Assembly (NCBI GenBank): GCA_963823675.1
Contig: CAWGMT010000011.1
Coordinates: forward strand, 806,001-870,000
Direction of reading: 5' to 3'
From: CAWGMT01 sp963823675
GTDB lineage: Bacteria > Planctomycetota > Planctomycetia > Isosphaerales > Isosphaeraceae
Length of the DNA stretch: 64,000 bases
The position numbers and the translations under genes were made by a program. Shown here piece by piece: positions 30,579 to 40,300 of the stretch; position 1 is the first letter of the stretch, and the number at the start of each line of letters is the position of its first letter. The notes beneath the pieces are model-generated. The model worked only from the letters and a program-made list of their open reading frames with translations. It had not been told where the DNA came from and searched no databases.

Positions 30579-31887
30579 TCACTGGGAGTGGCCCGGCGGA
30601 GCGCATTCGGCCGGCAAGACCCCCTGTGCTTGATGGAGCAATAACCAGGCTCGCTGCAGATTGGCCGTCTCCTCGACGATCTTCCGCCGCGCCTTGAACC
30701 ATTCGCCTTTCGCCTCGGCCGTCTCGGCGAACGAACCGACGCCCTTCTTCTCCTTGTCTTCCGCCTCGCCGACTCTGGCCTCCCAGCTCTTGGCCTGACG
30801 GCGGGCCAGCACCACCACCTCCATCTGGCCCTGAATCGTCCGGACCACCTGGCCAATCTGCTCGACCACTTCCCGCTCGCGGCGGGCGTGGTACTCGCGC
30901 AGTTGGGCCTGGCGAATCTGCAATTCCCTGGTGTCGTCGCAGGGAGAACACAGCAAGGTCAGGAGCATTTGCAGCTTGGGACAGAGCGGAGGCGATTTGC
31001 TCATGGCCAGCGCGCCCGAAATCGACCGCAGGAGTTGCTGAGCGGCCGACTCGTTGTCGGAGTTCAACTCCTTTTCGAGGAGGCTGAGCAAGACAAGCTC
31101 GGGCCGGTTCGCCAGACCCACGGCAACGGCCGTCGCTGGCGAAATGGGCTCGACGGCGACTTCAAAAGCGTCCGACGGCCAGAACCGCCACTCCGCGTCT
31201 GACGGGCAGAAGTCAAGCGCCACGCGAAGATCGCTGTTGAGCTGTTCAATACTCAAACGAAGCCGGACGCTCTGCGCCTGGAGATCGAGCTGCTGAGCGT
31301 ACAGCTTGGCGTCGTCCAGCGTCGCTTCGAGCCCCTGGGCCTTGAGGTTGCGGGCTTTCGCCAGCACCGAATCCGCCGTCGCGAGGCTCTTCCGCACGAT
31401 GTCCACGTCGGCCTCGGCAGCACCCAACTGATAGTACTTGTCGAGCGCCTCCGCCCCCGACCGATTCCGGTCCTCGAGCGCCATGTAGTGAAGGATCGTA
31501 TGCTGGAGCTGGGCTTCCGCCGACTCTCCTCCCTTGCAGTTCTTGGGGTCTCTTTCTTCGCGGACCGAAATCGCTTGCTGTTCCAGGTCCTTCAGATTCG
31601 CCATGGTGGACGCGCTCACCGCGCGACAGAGACATTCCTGATCACCCAGGAGATGGTATGGCGGCGATTCTGTGAGTCGTCCCAGGCTTTCGGGCGCCGA
31701 AACGGGTAGGAGCGGACCGGCCAGGTCCACGGTTGCCTCTCCCCGCGCAAACCGGCAGGTCATCGGCAGAGGCACTGCGCGTACCCGCCACGGGTCCGGG
31801 CAAGGATGAATGGGTTAAATGCGTGCAACCTGCCAGAGGCAGGAACAGGCACAACCCGGCCAGCATTTGCACTTGTGAGCGCGCCAT
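30579..31887 (-). CDS. TolC-like outer-membrane factor lipoprotein, single frameshift
   Basis: About 435 residues when joined. The N-terminus from 31887 is a lipoprotein signal (MLAGLCLFLPLAGC, lipobox LAGC). The frame then changes between about 31745 and 31780 (two GCGC sites lie here) into a long frame with Ala/Leu/Gln-rich coiled helices: ALDKYYQLGAAEADVDIVRK and AKARNLKAQGLEATLDDAKLYAQQLDL, a mid-protein repeat of the same kind, and a C-terminal helical hairpin, which is the internal duplication of OEP/TolC proteins. It would form the outer-membrane channel of the DevBCA exporter and is the first gene of the operon. Two CxxC-like spots (PLCPKLQ and CSPCDD) are unusual for the family. Confidence 0.75.
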
Positions 31888-32107
31888 CCTTGTCGCCCCT
31901 GTCAGGACCCGGTTAGATTCTTTTTACTACATCGTCTGATGAACACGTGGACTTTGACGCTTACTCCATCTGCGCAGTTCGACCGAGTCACGGTGAGATC
32001 GCACTGTTATCCCGAAATCCCCATTCCATCAACGTGTTCAGGACCCGCGAATTTCGCGAACCATACGATGGGGGGGCTGGTTACTGCGCGTCTCTGGCGG
32101 CGGGCTG
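31888..32107. other. Divergent promoter region between the exporter operon and the membrane cyclase
   Basis: 220 bases separate the minus-strand exporter operon from the plus-strand cyclase, so both promoters should lie here. The sequence is less GC-rich than its surroundings near 31900-31940. No operator-like palindrome was identified by eye; a CRP-type site was not seen. Confidence 0.4.
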
Positions 32108-33386
32108 ATGGCAACGATCCGTTCCATAATCCGAGCGGCCTGGAGCGCCAGGTGGGTGCGTCGGCTGCGTGCTGTGGCGGACGAGGGGGACGAGCGGCAG
32201 GTCAAGCAGCTTCTGATCCTTGCCTGCTCGGCATTCGGCGTCCCCCAGCTCTGCGTCTGGGCGGGCTTTTATCTTTATTTCGGGCAGACAGTCCCCGGCA
32301 TGGTGATGCTGGCCTACGCGGCAGCGACAGTGGCCGGTGTGGCTGCCTGTTGCGTGAATTTTGATTATGTCAGGATCTGCAACCACGTTGTGCTCGCGTT
32401 GATCTTCGCGGTCAACGTCGGGATCAGTTTTTATGAAGGGGGCCTGATCGCCTCGAACGGCCAGTTCCTCTGGGCCTTCCTGGCACCGATGGGGATGCTG
32501 GTCGTTTCGACCCGGCTGGTCGCAGGCCTCTGGATGTTGGCCTTTGACGTGGCGGTCATCGCGCTGGCGGCCTTGCCGCCGGCCCCGTTCGTGGCCCCTC
32601 TTCCAGCGGCGTTCGGCCAGTTGCTCTGCGCGCTGAACGTCGTTTGCGTGGCGTCCTTCATCCTTTACGCGATGTCGTACTATGTGGCGAAGAAAGACGC
32701 CTTTTACGCCCTGCTGAAGCAAGAGGAAGCCAAGAGCGAGATGCTTTTGCTCAACGTCTTGCCGAAGGAGGTCGCCGCGGAATTGAAGGCGGGCAGGGGA
32801 CGGGTCGCGCAAGTATGACGACGCGACGATCCTGTTTCTGGACCTGGTTGGCTTCACGCCCATGACCGACGGGCAGGATCCAGGTGAGACGGTCGACATG
32901 CTGAACACCATCTTCACGGAGTTCGACCGGCTCGTTCTCGAGCACGGCGTCGAAAAGATCAAGACCATCGGGGACTGCTACATGGCCGCCGCCGGCGTGC
33001 CCGTCCCACGTGCCGACCACGCCCGTGCGGCCGTGGCGCTGGCGCTGGCGATGGGTAAGGCCCTGGAACGCTGTTCGCGGGGATTCGGCCAACCTCTCAG
33101 CTTCCGTGTCGGCGTGCACTCGGGCCCGGTCTCGGCCGGGGTCATCGGGCTGCGGAAATTCGCCTTCGATGTCTGGGGCGATACGGTCAACACGGCAAGC
33201 CGCATGGAGTCGCACGGCGTGCCGGGTCGCGTCCAGATTTCGGGTGCCACCTACCGCCGGGTCCGGAATGACTTCGAATGCGTGGCTCGAGGCAAGATCG
33301 AGGTCAAGGGTAAAGGCCCTATCGAAGCGTGGCTCGTCGAACCAGAAAAGGTGTCAGGAACGAATGGCACTCGGTTATTCCCCTAA
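32108..33386 (+). CDS. Membrane-bound class III adenylate/guanylate cyclase, single frameshift, C-terminus altered by IS insertion
   Basis: About 425 residues when joined. Six hydrophobic helices cover about residues 35-205 (for example ICNHVVLALIFAVNVGISF and FGQLLCALNVVCVASFILYAM), followed by the linker LLLNVLPKEVAAELKAG typical of class III cyclases. The frame changes at 32805-32812 (tcgcgc). The catalytic domain then reads ILFLDLVGFTPM (metal Asp), KIKTIGDCYMAAAG (second Asp), FRVGVHSGPVSAGVIG and VWGDTVNTASRMES. Before the IS4-family insertion the frame would have ended VEPEKVSGTD inside the REP-like hairpin; now the last residues (NGTRLFP) are encoded by the IS end. It is divergent from the exporter operon. 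Confidence 0.85.
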
Positions 33387-34890
33387 GCCGCTTGCAGTAG
33401 GCGTTTGTGCGCCTTTCGTCGCGGTTCCATAAGAAACTTTTGTGCCTTCGGTCGTCGTTTGTTGGCGCGGCTCGACGCGGCCGGGTCGATCGCCGACCTC
33501 GTGCGCCGAAATCGCAGTGAGCATCACCTCCACCAAGTATTCCCTGACGCTGGGCGTTGCTTGTCGCAAGGCCTCCTGGAGCGCCGTCATCGTCTGAAGC
33601 GTTCCCTTGAAGCTCAACTGTCGCGGTTGCTTACCGTGCGCCTCGGCGGCCTGGGCCGCCACGCCTCGGATCAAGTTGTAAGACAGTAAATGTATCCAGA
33701 TCTCCTTCTCCACCATATCAGGCGTCTTGCATCGCAGCACGTCCATTTGGAGTACGTCTTTAATTGAGCGTAAATCTAATTCTATGTTCCATCGTTGTAG
33801 GAAAAGGTCTGCCAGCTCTTCCTTGGTGTACGCCTCCGCGTCGAGCATCGTCGTCACCAGCACCAGCTCGTTGACTCGGAAGCCGGGCTGCTGAACCTTG
33901 AATCGCAGTTCGCGGACCTTGATCTCGCTGGGGATCTGCGCATAGGTTTCCTCGTCCATCCATTCGGGCCGCTCCGGCTTGGTCCAGGTGACAACGTGGT
34001 CCTCGACGCCCAGCCGTCGGCCGCGGCGGAAGTCGAACCTCCGGCGCTGGTGCATCCGGAACAGGCTGTCAACGTTCCGCTGCATCAGGTCCGCGATCAT
34101 GAAAAACGAGGCATAACAGCGGTCCCCCAGCATGATTTCGCCTGCCTCGAGGCCATCCAGCAACGTGCGGAACAAGGCCGTCTCGCCTGTCTCCTTTCCT
34201 TTGTACGGCCCCAGCGCCAGGTCGCGAACGACACCCGTGGCCAGCGAAATGATCCCTACCATCCGAACTACGGGGAAACCCAAACCGATGCCCTGGGTGT
34301 TCGCCTGAGGGAAGGCTTGTTGGTTCTGTACGGTGTCGGGCATCGAGGCGGTCGTGCCGTTGACCAGCGAGACCTTGCGTCCCTTCCACAGCCAATCGGC
34401 GTTTGCACCGGCGTCCACTTTCTGAGCGGTCTGACGGACCAGCCGAACAATGACCCCGAGAGGGAGCCGCCGGCGTGCATCACAATAACTGTTAGTCTCC
34501 GGTGCGCAAGGTTTGCGATGGTTGATGGCCAGCCAGACGATCAGCCGCGCGACCGCCGCACGACACGAGTGGTCGGGGTCGAGCACCTGGGAGAGGAACA
34601 GGCAGAGGGTCACGAAAGGTGTGTAGATGCGATCCTTGAATTTGACCCGCTCTGCCGCCAGTGCCGACCTGACCGTGTTGGCGTCGAGGATCTCGTGAAA
34701 GGGAAGGAGCTGGGACTCGCGAAGGGACTTGACCTTTTCCAGAATCCACCGTCGCGTAGTCTGGGGCATTGTCGGCCTCCTTGCCGGACAGGGTTTGGAT
34801 CTTGCAAGCACCAATCCTTGTCCCAAGGAGGACGATATTTGTCTATCCCACTTCTCCGAAACAACTTACGAATTTCCGAGTGCCATTCGT
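33361..34890 (-). mobile_element. IS4-family insertion sequence, 1530 bp, with 14-bp TIRs and 9-bp target duplication
   Basis: Left end cgaatggcactcgg (33361-33374) and right end ccgagtgccattcg (34877-34890) are perfect inverted repeats, extending to 18 of 20 bases. The direct repeat tgtcaggaa flanks the element (33352-33360 and 34891-34899). Joining the flanks at the duplication rebuilds a REP-like hairpin of which an intact relative occurs at 58518-58577, so the exact empty site can be deduced. One transposase gene on the minus strand fills the element. Confidence 0.95.
33375..34769 (-). CDS. IS4-family transposase (DDE_Tnp_1)
   Basis: 464 residues. It has the IS4 arrangement: NSYCDARRRLP, then LVNGTTASMPDT, then LGDRCYASFFMI (second catalytic Asp) and LFLQRWNIELDLRSIKDVLQMD (catalytic Glu with the following R and K). 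In close family members the first motif usually reads LVDGTT; here a GAC to AAC change replaces the expected first catalytic Asp by Asn, so the enzyme may be inactive. The ATG at 34769 has a perfect AAGGAGG six bases upstream, so the in-frame extension to 34826 is not used. The C-terminal 30 residues are Gly/Thr-rich and end close to the left IR. Confidence 0.92.
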   Translation of the reverse strand: MPQTTRRWILEKVKSLRESQLLPFHEILDANTVRSALAAERVKFKDRIYTPFVTLCLFLSQVLDPDHSCRAAVARLIVWLAINHRKPCAPETNSYCDARRRLPLGVIVRLVRQTAQKVDAGANADWLWKGRKVSLVNGTTASMPDTVQNQQAFPQANTQGIGLGFPVVRMVGIISLATGVVRDLALGPYKGKETGETALFRTLLDGLEAGEIMLGDRCYASFFMIADLMQRNVDSLFRMHQRRRFDFRRGRRLGVEDHVVTWTKPERPEWMDEETYAQIPSEIKVRELRFKVQQPGFRVNELVLVTTMLDAEAYTKEELADLFLQRWNIELDLRSIKDVLQMDVLRCKTPDMVEKEIWIHLLSYNLIRGVAAQAAEAHGKQPRQLSFKGTLQTMTALQEALRQATPSVREYLVEVMLTAISAHEVGDRPGRVEPRQQTTTEGTKVSYGTATKGAQTPTASGLGE

Positions 34891-34948
34891 GTCAGGAACC
34901 GATTAGCTTCGGTTGGTCTGCTCGCGAGTCGGTTCCTGACGCCTTTTG
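34891..34948. repeat. Right half of a REP-like hairpin split by the IS4-family element
   Basis: The original palindrome has left arm gaaaaggtgtcaggaacc, now split between 33345-33360 and 34900-34901, and right arm ggttcctgacgcctttt at 34931-34947. The 34891-34899 segment is the duplicated target. The arms match the intact copy at 58518-58577 with one substitution, but the loop sequence differs, which fits a palindromic repeat family kept for its stem. Confidence 0.85.
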
Positions 34949-35192
34949 GCCGGCCATTGACTTCTGGCGGCTCTGGTACATCTAATTAAATTGTAGATCG
35001 GACAAAGAACGGTCGCCGGTAGACCAACGTAATAACAGCAGGCGATTTCGGGCGAAAGGACCGTTCTCGAGCCACCTCGCTGGTATGCTCGGAAAAACCA
35101 AATCGATTCGTCTCGGATCTTTCGATCGGCACAAGACGAGCACCTGAGTGGGATATGAGACTTTTGTGTTGCGCGCCGGGGCGGAGGCTGGC

Positions 35193-37142
35193 ATGAAAAA
35201 CCCACTGAAAATCCTCGGAATTCTTCTGGTAAATGTCCTTCTGACGTTTTTTGCTGATGGGCGGCTCGAGGCCGCCTATCACGGCGGTGGCCACGGCGGT
35301 GGCGGCCACGGAGGCGGTGGCGGCCACGGAGGCGGTGGCGGCCACGGAAGCGGTGGGTTCCATGGAGCCGGTGGGTTCCACGGCGGCGGTCGTGTCGGGG
35401 GGTTTGGCGGCGGCCGCGTCGGGGGCTTTGGCGGTGCTCGCATGGGAGGGTTCCGCGGCGGCTTCGCCGGCATGAATCGCGGCGCCATCGGCGGATTTCG
35501 ACCCGGCATCGCCGCTGGAAGGGCCTATCGCGCGCCATCGATCGGCGGCGCGCGAGCGTTTGGGGGAGCTAATCTCTCTCGCGGTCTCGGTTATGGTTCC
35601 GGCATGCGCGGCGGCTCGATCGCGGCGGGACGTGGGTTCGCCGGTGCGCGGAGCAATCTCTACGGACTCGGTACCCGGGCGCCGATCAACTCCGCGGCTC
35701 GACTTGGGGGAGTCTCCAGCGCGGGCCGGCTCGGCATCAACAATCGTGCGGGATTGGGCCTCACCGCGACGTCGATGAATCGCGGGCTGCTCGCAAGTCG
35801 GTCGATGGCGACCAACCGGATCAATACGGCCTCCGCGCTCGGCTACCGCGGCTGGACGGGTCTAAATTCCGGAGCGGGTCTTTATGGTGGCTATGGACTG
35901 GGTTACGGGCGGTATGGCGGCTATGGGTTGGGTTACGGGCGGTACGGCGGCTACGGCTACGGAAACGGCTACGGTTACGGGGGCTATGGCGGCTACGGCT
36001 ATGGCGGCTACGGGTACGGCTACGGAAACTACTTTCCCTGGTACGGTTATGGCTACGGAAACTACTTTCCCTGGTACGGTTATGGCTACGGAAACTACTG
36101 GCCCTGGTACGGCTATGGCGGCTACGGATGGGGTCTGGGAACAGGTCTCGGCTGGGGCTTGTCGTCCTGGCCCTATGGCTCCTCACTCTACGACTGGGGA
36201 TATCTGGGTTACTACAACCCGTATGCGGTGTATGCTCCGACCACCGTCGTCTACGATTATTCCCAGCCGATCAACACCACCGCTCAACCGCCTGAGCCGA
36301 CGGTTGCCGACCAGGCGTCGGCGGAGTTCGGCGCCGCGCGCGACGCTTTCAAATCCGGAGAGTATGTCCGCGCGCTCGATTTGATCGACCAGGCAATTCA
36401 TCAGACGCCCAACGAGACGGCTCTGCACGAATTTCGCGCGCTGGCGCGATTCGCGCTCCAGCGCTATGATGAAACGGCCGCCGCGCTTCATGCCGTGCTC
36501 GCGGTCGGGCCAGGTTGGGACTGGCCGGCCCTGATCGGCCTGTATTCCGGTGTTGACGTCTACACCGAGCAGCTCCGGACACTCGAAGACTACACCACCC
36601 GGAACCCAAATTCTGCCGCATCCCGTTTCGTGCTGGCCTATCACTACCTGACGGAGGGGCACACCGATGCGGCGCTCGGGCAGTTCAAGCGGGTCGCCGC
36701 CCTCCAACCCAGGGACACCCTCACGGCGCGGCTGGTGGAGCGCCTCGAGACGGCGTCCAACCCCGCGGCCGCGAACAACGCCCCAGCGCAGCGTCAAGCA
36801 CAGCCGCCAGCTCCTGGCGCCCAAGCGGCTGCGGCGCCCGCCGGCGCACCAGCAAAGGAAGGGCGGCTAGAAGGGGCCTGGACCACCAAGGCCGACAACG
36901 ATTCCACGATCACGTTGACCTTCTCGGGCCCAGGCCGATTTAACTGGACCGTCGCCAATCAAGGCAAGGACCGGCAGATTCAAGGCAAGATGACGTACGG
37001 CAACGGAATCCTGACGCTGGCCCAGGACCAGGGCGCGCCCATGGTGGGCAATATCACCTGGCTCGACGAGACGCGTTTTGTGTTCAAGGTGCCGGGGGCG
37101 GGGCAGGATGATCCGGGGTTGACGTTCACGAAGAGGCCGTGA
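35193..37142 (+). CDS. Exported Gly/Tyr-rich repeat protein with TPR and lipocalin-like C-terminal domain
   Basis: 649 residues. A signal peptide (MKNPLKILGILLVNVLLTFFADG) is followed by a His/Gly-rich stretch (GGGHGGGGHGG type), a Gly/Arg/Phe-rich stretch, and a Gly/Tyr/Trp region of about 110 residues with three near-identical 33-base units encoding GYGNYFPWYGY (about 36020-36117). Residues about 370-530 contain TPR-like helices (FKSGEYVRALDLIDQAIHQTPNETALHEFRAL). The last 90 residues (EGAWTTKADNDSTITLTFSGPGRFNWTV to the end) form a beta-rich domain seen at the end of other planctomycete TPR proteins. The start at 35193 has GGAGG five bases upstream. Function unknown; the low-complexity part suggests matrix or condensate formation. 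Confidence 0.8.
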   Translation: MKNPLKILGILLVNVLLTFFADGRLEAAYHGGGHGGGGHGGGGGHGGGGGHGSGGFHGAGGFHGGGRVGGFGGGRVGGFGGARMGGFRGGFAGMNRGAIGGFRPGIAAGRAYRAPSIGGARAFGGANLSRGLGYGSGMRGGSIAAGRGFAGARSNLYGLGTRAPINSAARLGGVSSAGRLGINNRAGLGLTATSMNRGLLASRSMATNRINTASALGYRGWTGLNSGAGLYGGYGLGYGRYGGYGLGYGRYGGYGYGNGYGYGGYGGYGYGGYGYGYGNYFPWYGYGYGNYFPWYGYGYGNYWPWYGYGGYGWGLGTGLGWGLSSWPYGSSLYDWGYLGYYNPYAVYAPTTVVYDYSQPINTTAQPPEPTVADQASAEFGAARDAFKSGEYVRALDLIDQAIHQTPNETALHEFRALARFALQRYDETAAALHAVLAVGPGWDWPALIGLYSGVDVYTEQLRTLEDYTTRNPNSAASRFVLAYHYLTEGHTDAALGQFKRVAALQPRDTLTARLVERLETASNPAAANNAPAQRQAQPPAPGAQAAAAPAGAPAKEGRLEGAWTTKADNDSTITLTFSGPGRFNWTVANQGKDRQIQGKMTYGNGILTLAQDQGAPMVGNITWLDETRFVFKVPGAGQDDPGLTFTKRP

Positions 37143-37176
37143 AAAGGCAGCGTCGCCAAGTCGCAGCCGCGGTCCT

Positions 37177-37337
37177 CGTTTAACCCGGAGCCAACGGCGA
37201 CGGCGTTCAGGAAGAGCCCGTGAGATCGCCGCGTGGCGAGCCGCAGCCGCGGTGGGCGTTTAACCCGGAGCCAGCGGCGACGGCGTTCCCTCGTGCAGTC
37301 CGAAAAGCCACCGTCGCCGCTGGCTCCGGGTTAAACG
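37177..37337. repeat. Palindromic intergenic repeats, family 2 (three units)
   Basis: A 27-base unit beginning cgtttaacccggagcc and ending ggcgacgg occurs at 37177-37203 (one mismatch), 37257-37283, and inverted at 37311-37337. The last two are perfect reverse complements with a 27-base spacer and so form a strong hairpin. The first two are also preceded by a shared segment containing cgcagccgcggt. The same family recurs at 41252-41339. They lie between convergent genes and may act as bidirectional terminators. Confidence 0.9.
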
Positions 37338-37388
37338 AAGTTTGCCATCCAGAAATCTGTGCGGGGCGCGCAGAATTTCAGCGTCCGT

Positions 37389-40300
37389 TCAAGGGGTACG
37401 TGCTCTGGCCAGGAGCGCATCAACCTTGGCCCAGAGCGACTTCCATCCCTCGCGTTCCTCTGCGGGCAATTTCGCCAGCGCGGCCTCATCCCGAACGCTC
37501 GCGAGGTCGGCGTCTTGTTGCCAGTGTTTGAGGGTTTTGGCGATGGGTTGGCGTTGTTGGGCGTTGGCCGATCCGAGGAGTTTAGTCCACGTGGCGAGCT
37601 CGGCTTCGAGCCAGGTGTGGGCTTGATTGCGGAACTGGGTGCGATCGACTTCGGTGAGCGGTTTTTCGGCTGCCCCACCGGTATCCTGCCCCTTGAATGC
37701 GGAGGGCAGGGCTGGGGTGTTCTTCGCGCCGGCCGCCAAAGCCGCGGCGTTGTAGCGATGTTGCGCTTGGCGGTCATCAGCGAGCTTCGGATCCGCTTGG
37801 AGCGCTTCGGCAAAGAGCCTGTTTGAAGCGGCGTAGAGCGTCTTCTCGTAAGCCCGATCAGCCAGTTGCAACCGCTCGCGATTGTCGGTGGGCGCCGCGC
37901 CGCGAATCACCGCGGCCAACCGCTGATCGAGTGCGACCTTTGCCGGATCCCTGGCCGCCAATTCGTCCAGCTCGCGCTGGGCTGCTCTGGCTTGGTCGTG
38001 GTTGCCGAGGGCCCTGGCGGCAGCGACCAGGTTCGTGAGATGATTCCGCAGAAACTGCCGGTACTCCGGGTTCCTCGGGTTCGCGGCCAGGGCCTTCTTC
38101 TGCCAGGATATGGCCTGCCGCAGTTTGTCGCGAGCTTGCTCAAAGCGCTTGGCGTGCAGGTCGATCATCGCCATATTATTCAGCGTGCCCCCCACGTTAC
38201 TGGCGAAGTCGGGCGCGTCGGGATGCTCGCGCACCAGCCGCTCACGGATCGCCAGCGCCTTGGCGTACGACTCGAGCGCCTGGTCCGGATGGCCCGTGGC
38301 GCTCTGGAGGAGCCCGATGCCGTTTTGGCTATAGGCCATGTAGCTCTGGAGCCCGGTGACGCTGGGGTTCTCGCGCGCCAGCCGCTCCTGGATCGCCAGC
38401 GCCTTGCCGAACGACGCCAGCGCCTGGTCCGGATGGCCCGTGTCGCGCTGGAGGAGCGCGATGTTGTAGTGGCTTACTGCCAGGTCGCTCTGGAACGCGG
38501 TGACGCTCGGGTTCTCGCGCGCAGCCGCTCCCAGACCGCCAGCGCCTTGCCGTGCGACGCCAGCGCCTGGTCCGGATGGCCCGTCTCGCTCTGGAGCCTC
38601 CCGGAGGTGTTGTGGCTATAGGCTAGGTCGCGCTGGAAAGCGGCGACGCTGGGGTTCTCGCGCGCGAGCCGCGCGAAGATCGCCAGCGCCTTGCCGTGCG
38701 ACGCCAGCGCCTGGTCCGGATGGCCCGTGTCGCTCTGGAGGCGCCCGATGTTGAAGTGGCTTCCCGCCAGGCGGCTCTGGAACGCGGTGACGCTGGGGTT
38801 CTCGCGCGCAGCCGCGCGAAGATCGCCAGCGCCTTGCCGTGCGACGCCAGCGCCTGGTCCGGATGGCCCGTGGCGTGCTGGAGGTTCCCGATGTTGTGGT
38901 GGCTTGCGGCCAGGCGGCTCTGGAACGCGGTGACGCTGGGGTTCTCGCGCGCAGCCGAGCTAAGATCGCCAGCGCCCTGGCGTACGACACGAGCGCCTGG
39001 TCCGGATGGCCCGTGTCGGACAGCATAATGCCTCGGCAGTTCTCTATCGTCGCCAGACCCTGCTGATAATCGGTTTTCGCCGGATGATCGCGCACTAGTT
39101 TTTCCCAGATCGCCAGGCTTTCGAGATGCGACTGAAGACCGTCTTGGATGTTTCCGATTTCCTGGGTAAGGTGTGCGTAGTCGTGCGCCGCATTGGCCAG
39201 TCGCACCAGGGCCTCGGGCCTCGCGTCTTGGTCAGGCTGCAACTGCTCGCGCAACGACCGGAAAAACGCCAGCGGTTCCTTGAGCAGCTTCTTGCGCAGC
39301 TCCCCGAGCGCCGGATTGTTTTTGAGCGCCCATTCTTCGACAACAACATCGCGGAAGCGCTCGACGGCCTTGATCGCCATCCGCTCGCGTGCTTCGGCGC
39401 GCTGGGTTTGTCTGGCGAGCTCGCGGTTCTTGCCGGTCACGACCGCGGCGAAACCAAGGGAACCGAGCAACCCCAGTACCAGCACCGCCGCGGCGCTCGT
39501 GACGAGCGTCCGGTGCTTGCGCGACCAGCGGCGCGCACGGTCGGGCCACGGTTCGCGATAGGCCGAGACCGGCTCATCGGCCAGCCAGTGCTCGATGTCC
39601 TCGGCCAGCGCGCGGGGGGTCGCATAGCGATCTGCCTGTTTGAGCGCCATCGCCTTGACGCAGACTGCTTCGAGGGACTTGGGGATACTCGGATTGACCG
39701 CTCGCGGCCTGGCGAACTCGCCGCGCTGAACTTTGGGAAGCACTTCGGCGGCACCGCCGCCATCGAACGGCGCTCGTCCCGTCAGGACAACAAAGAGGGT
39801 GGCGCCCAGGCTGTAGACATCGCTCTGCGGGCCGAGCAGGTCGAGACGCCGCTCGGCCTGTTCGGGGCTCATGTAGACCGGGGTGCCGAGTGCCGTGCCC
39901 GGCATCGTTTCGCCGGTGCCGCTGGCCGACGGTGGGCACAGAGTCGCTTCGGCGCTCGGGTCGCTAGTGCCGGGCTCGTCCCGGCCGACGATTTTCGCCA
40001 GGCCCCAGTTGACAACCAGCGTTTCGCCATAAGGGCCAAGCAGGATGTTCCCGGGCTTGATGTCACGATGGAGCACGCCGCGACTGTGGGCATACGCGAT
40101 CGCGTTGCAGACATCCAGGAACCGAGACAGCAGGCGGCGAAACGCGAGCGGGGTTGCGTCAGCGCCCCGAGCTTTCGAACGACTCCGAGCGCTGACGCGA
40201 CCGGGCTCGCCGTGACTCCCGGCGCTGACGCGGCGAGCGGGGTTGCGTGAGCGCCCCGAGTGTGTGAGACTCCCGACGCTGACGCGACCGGGCTCGCCGT

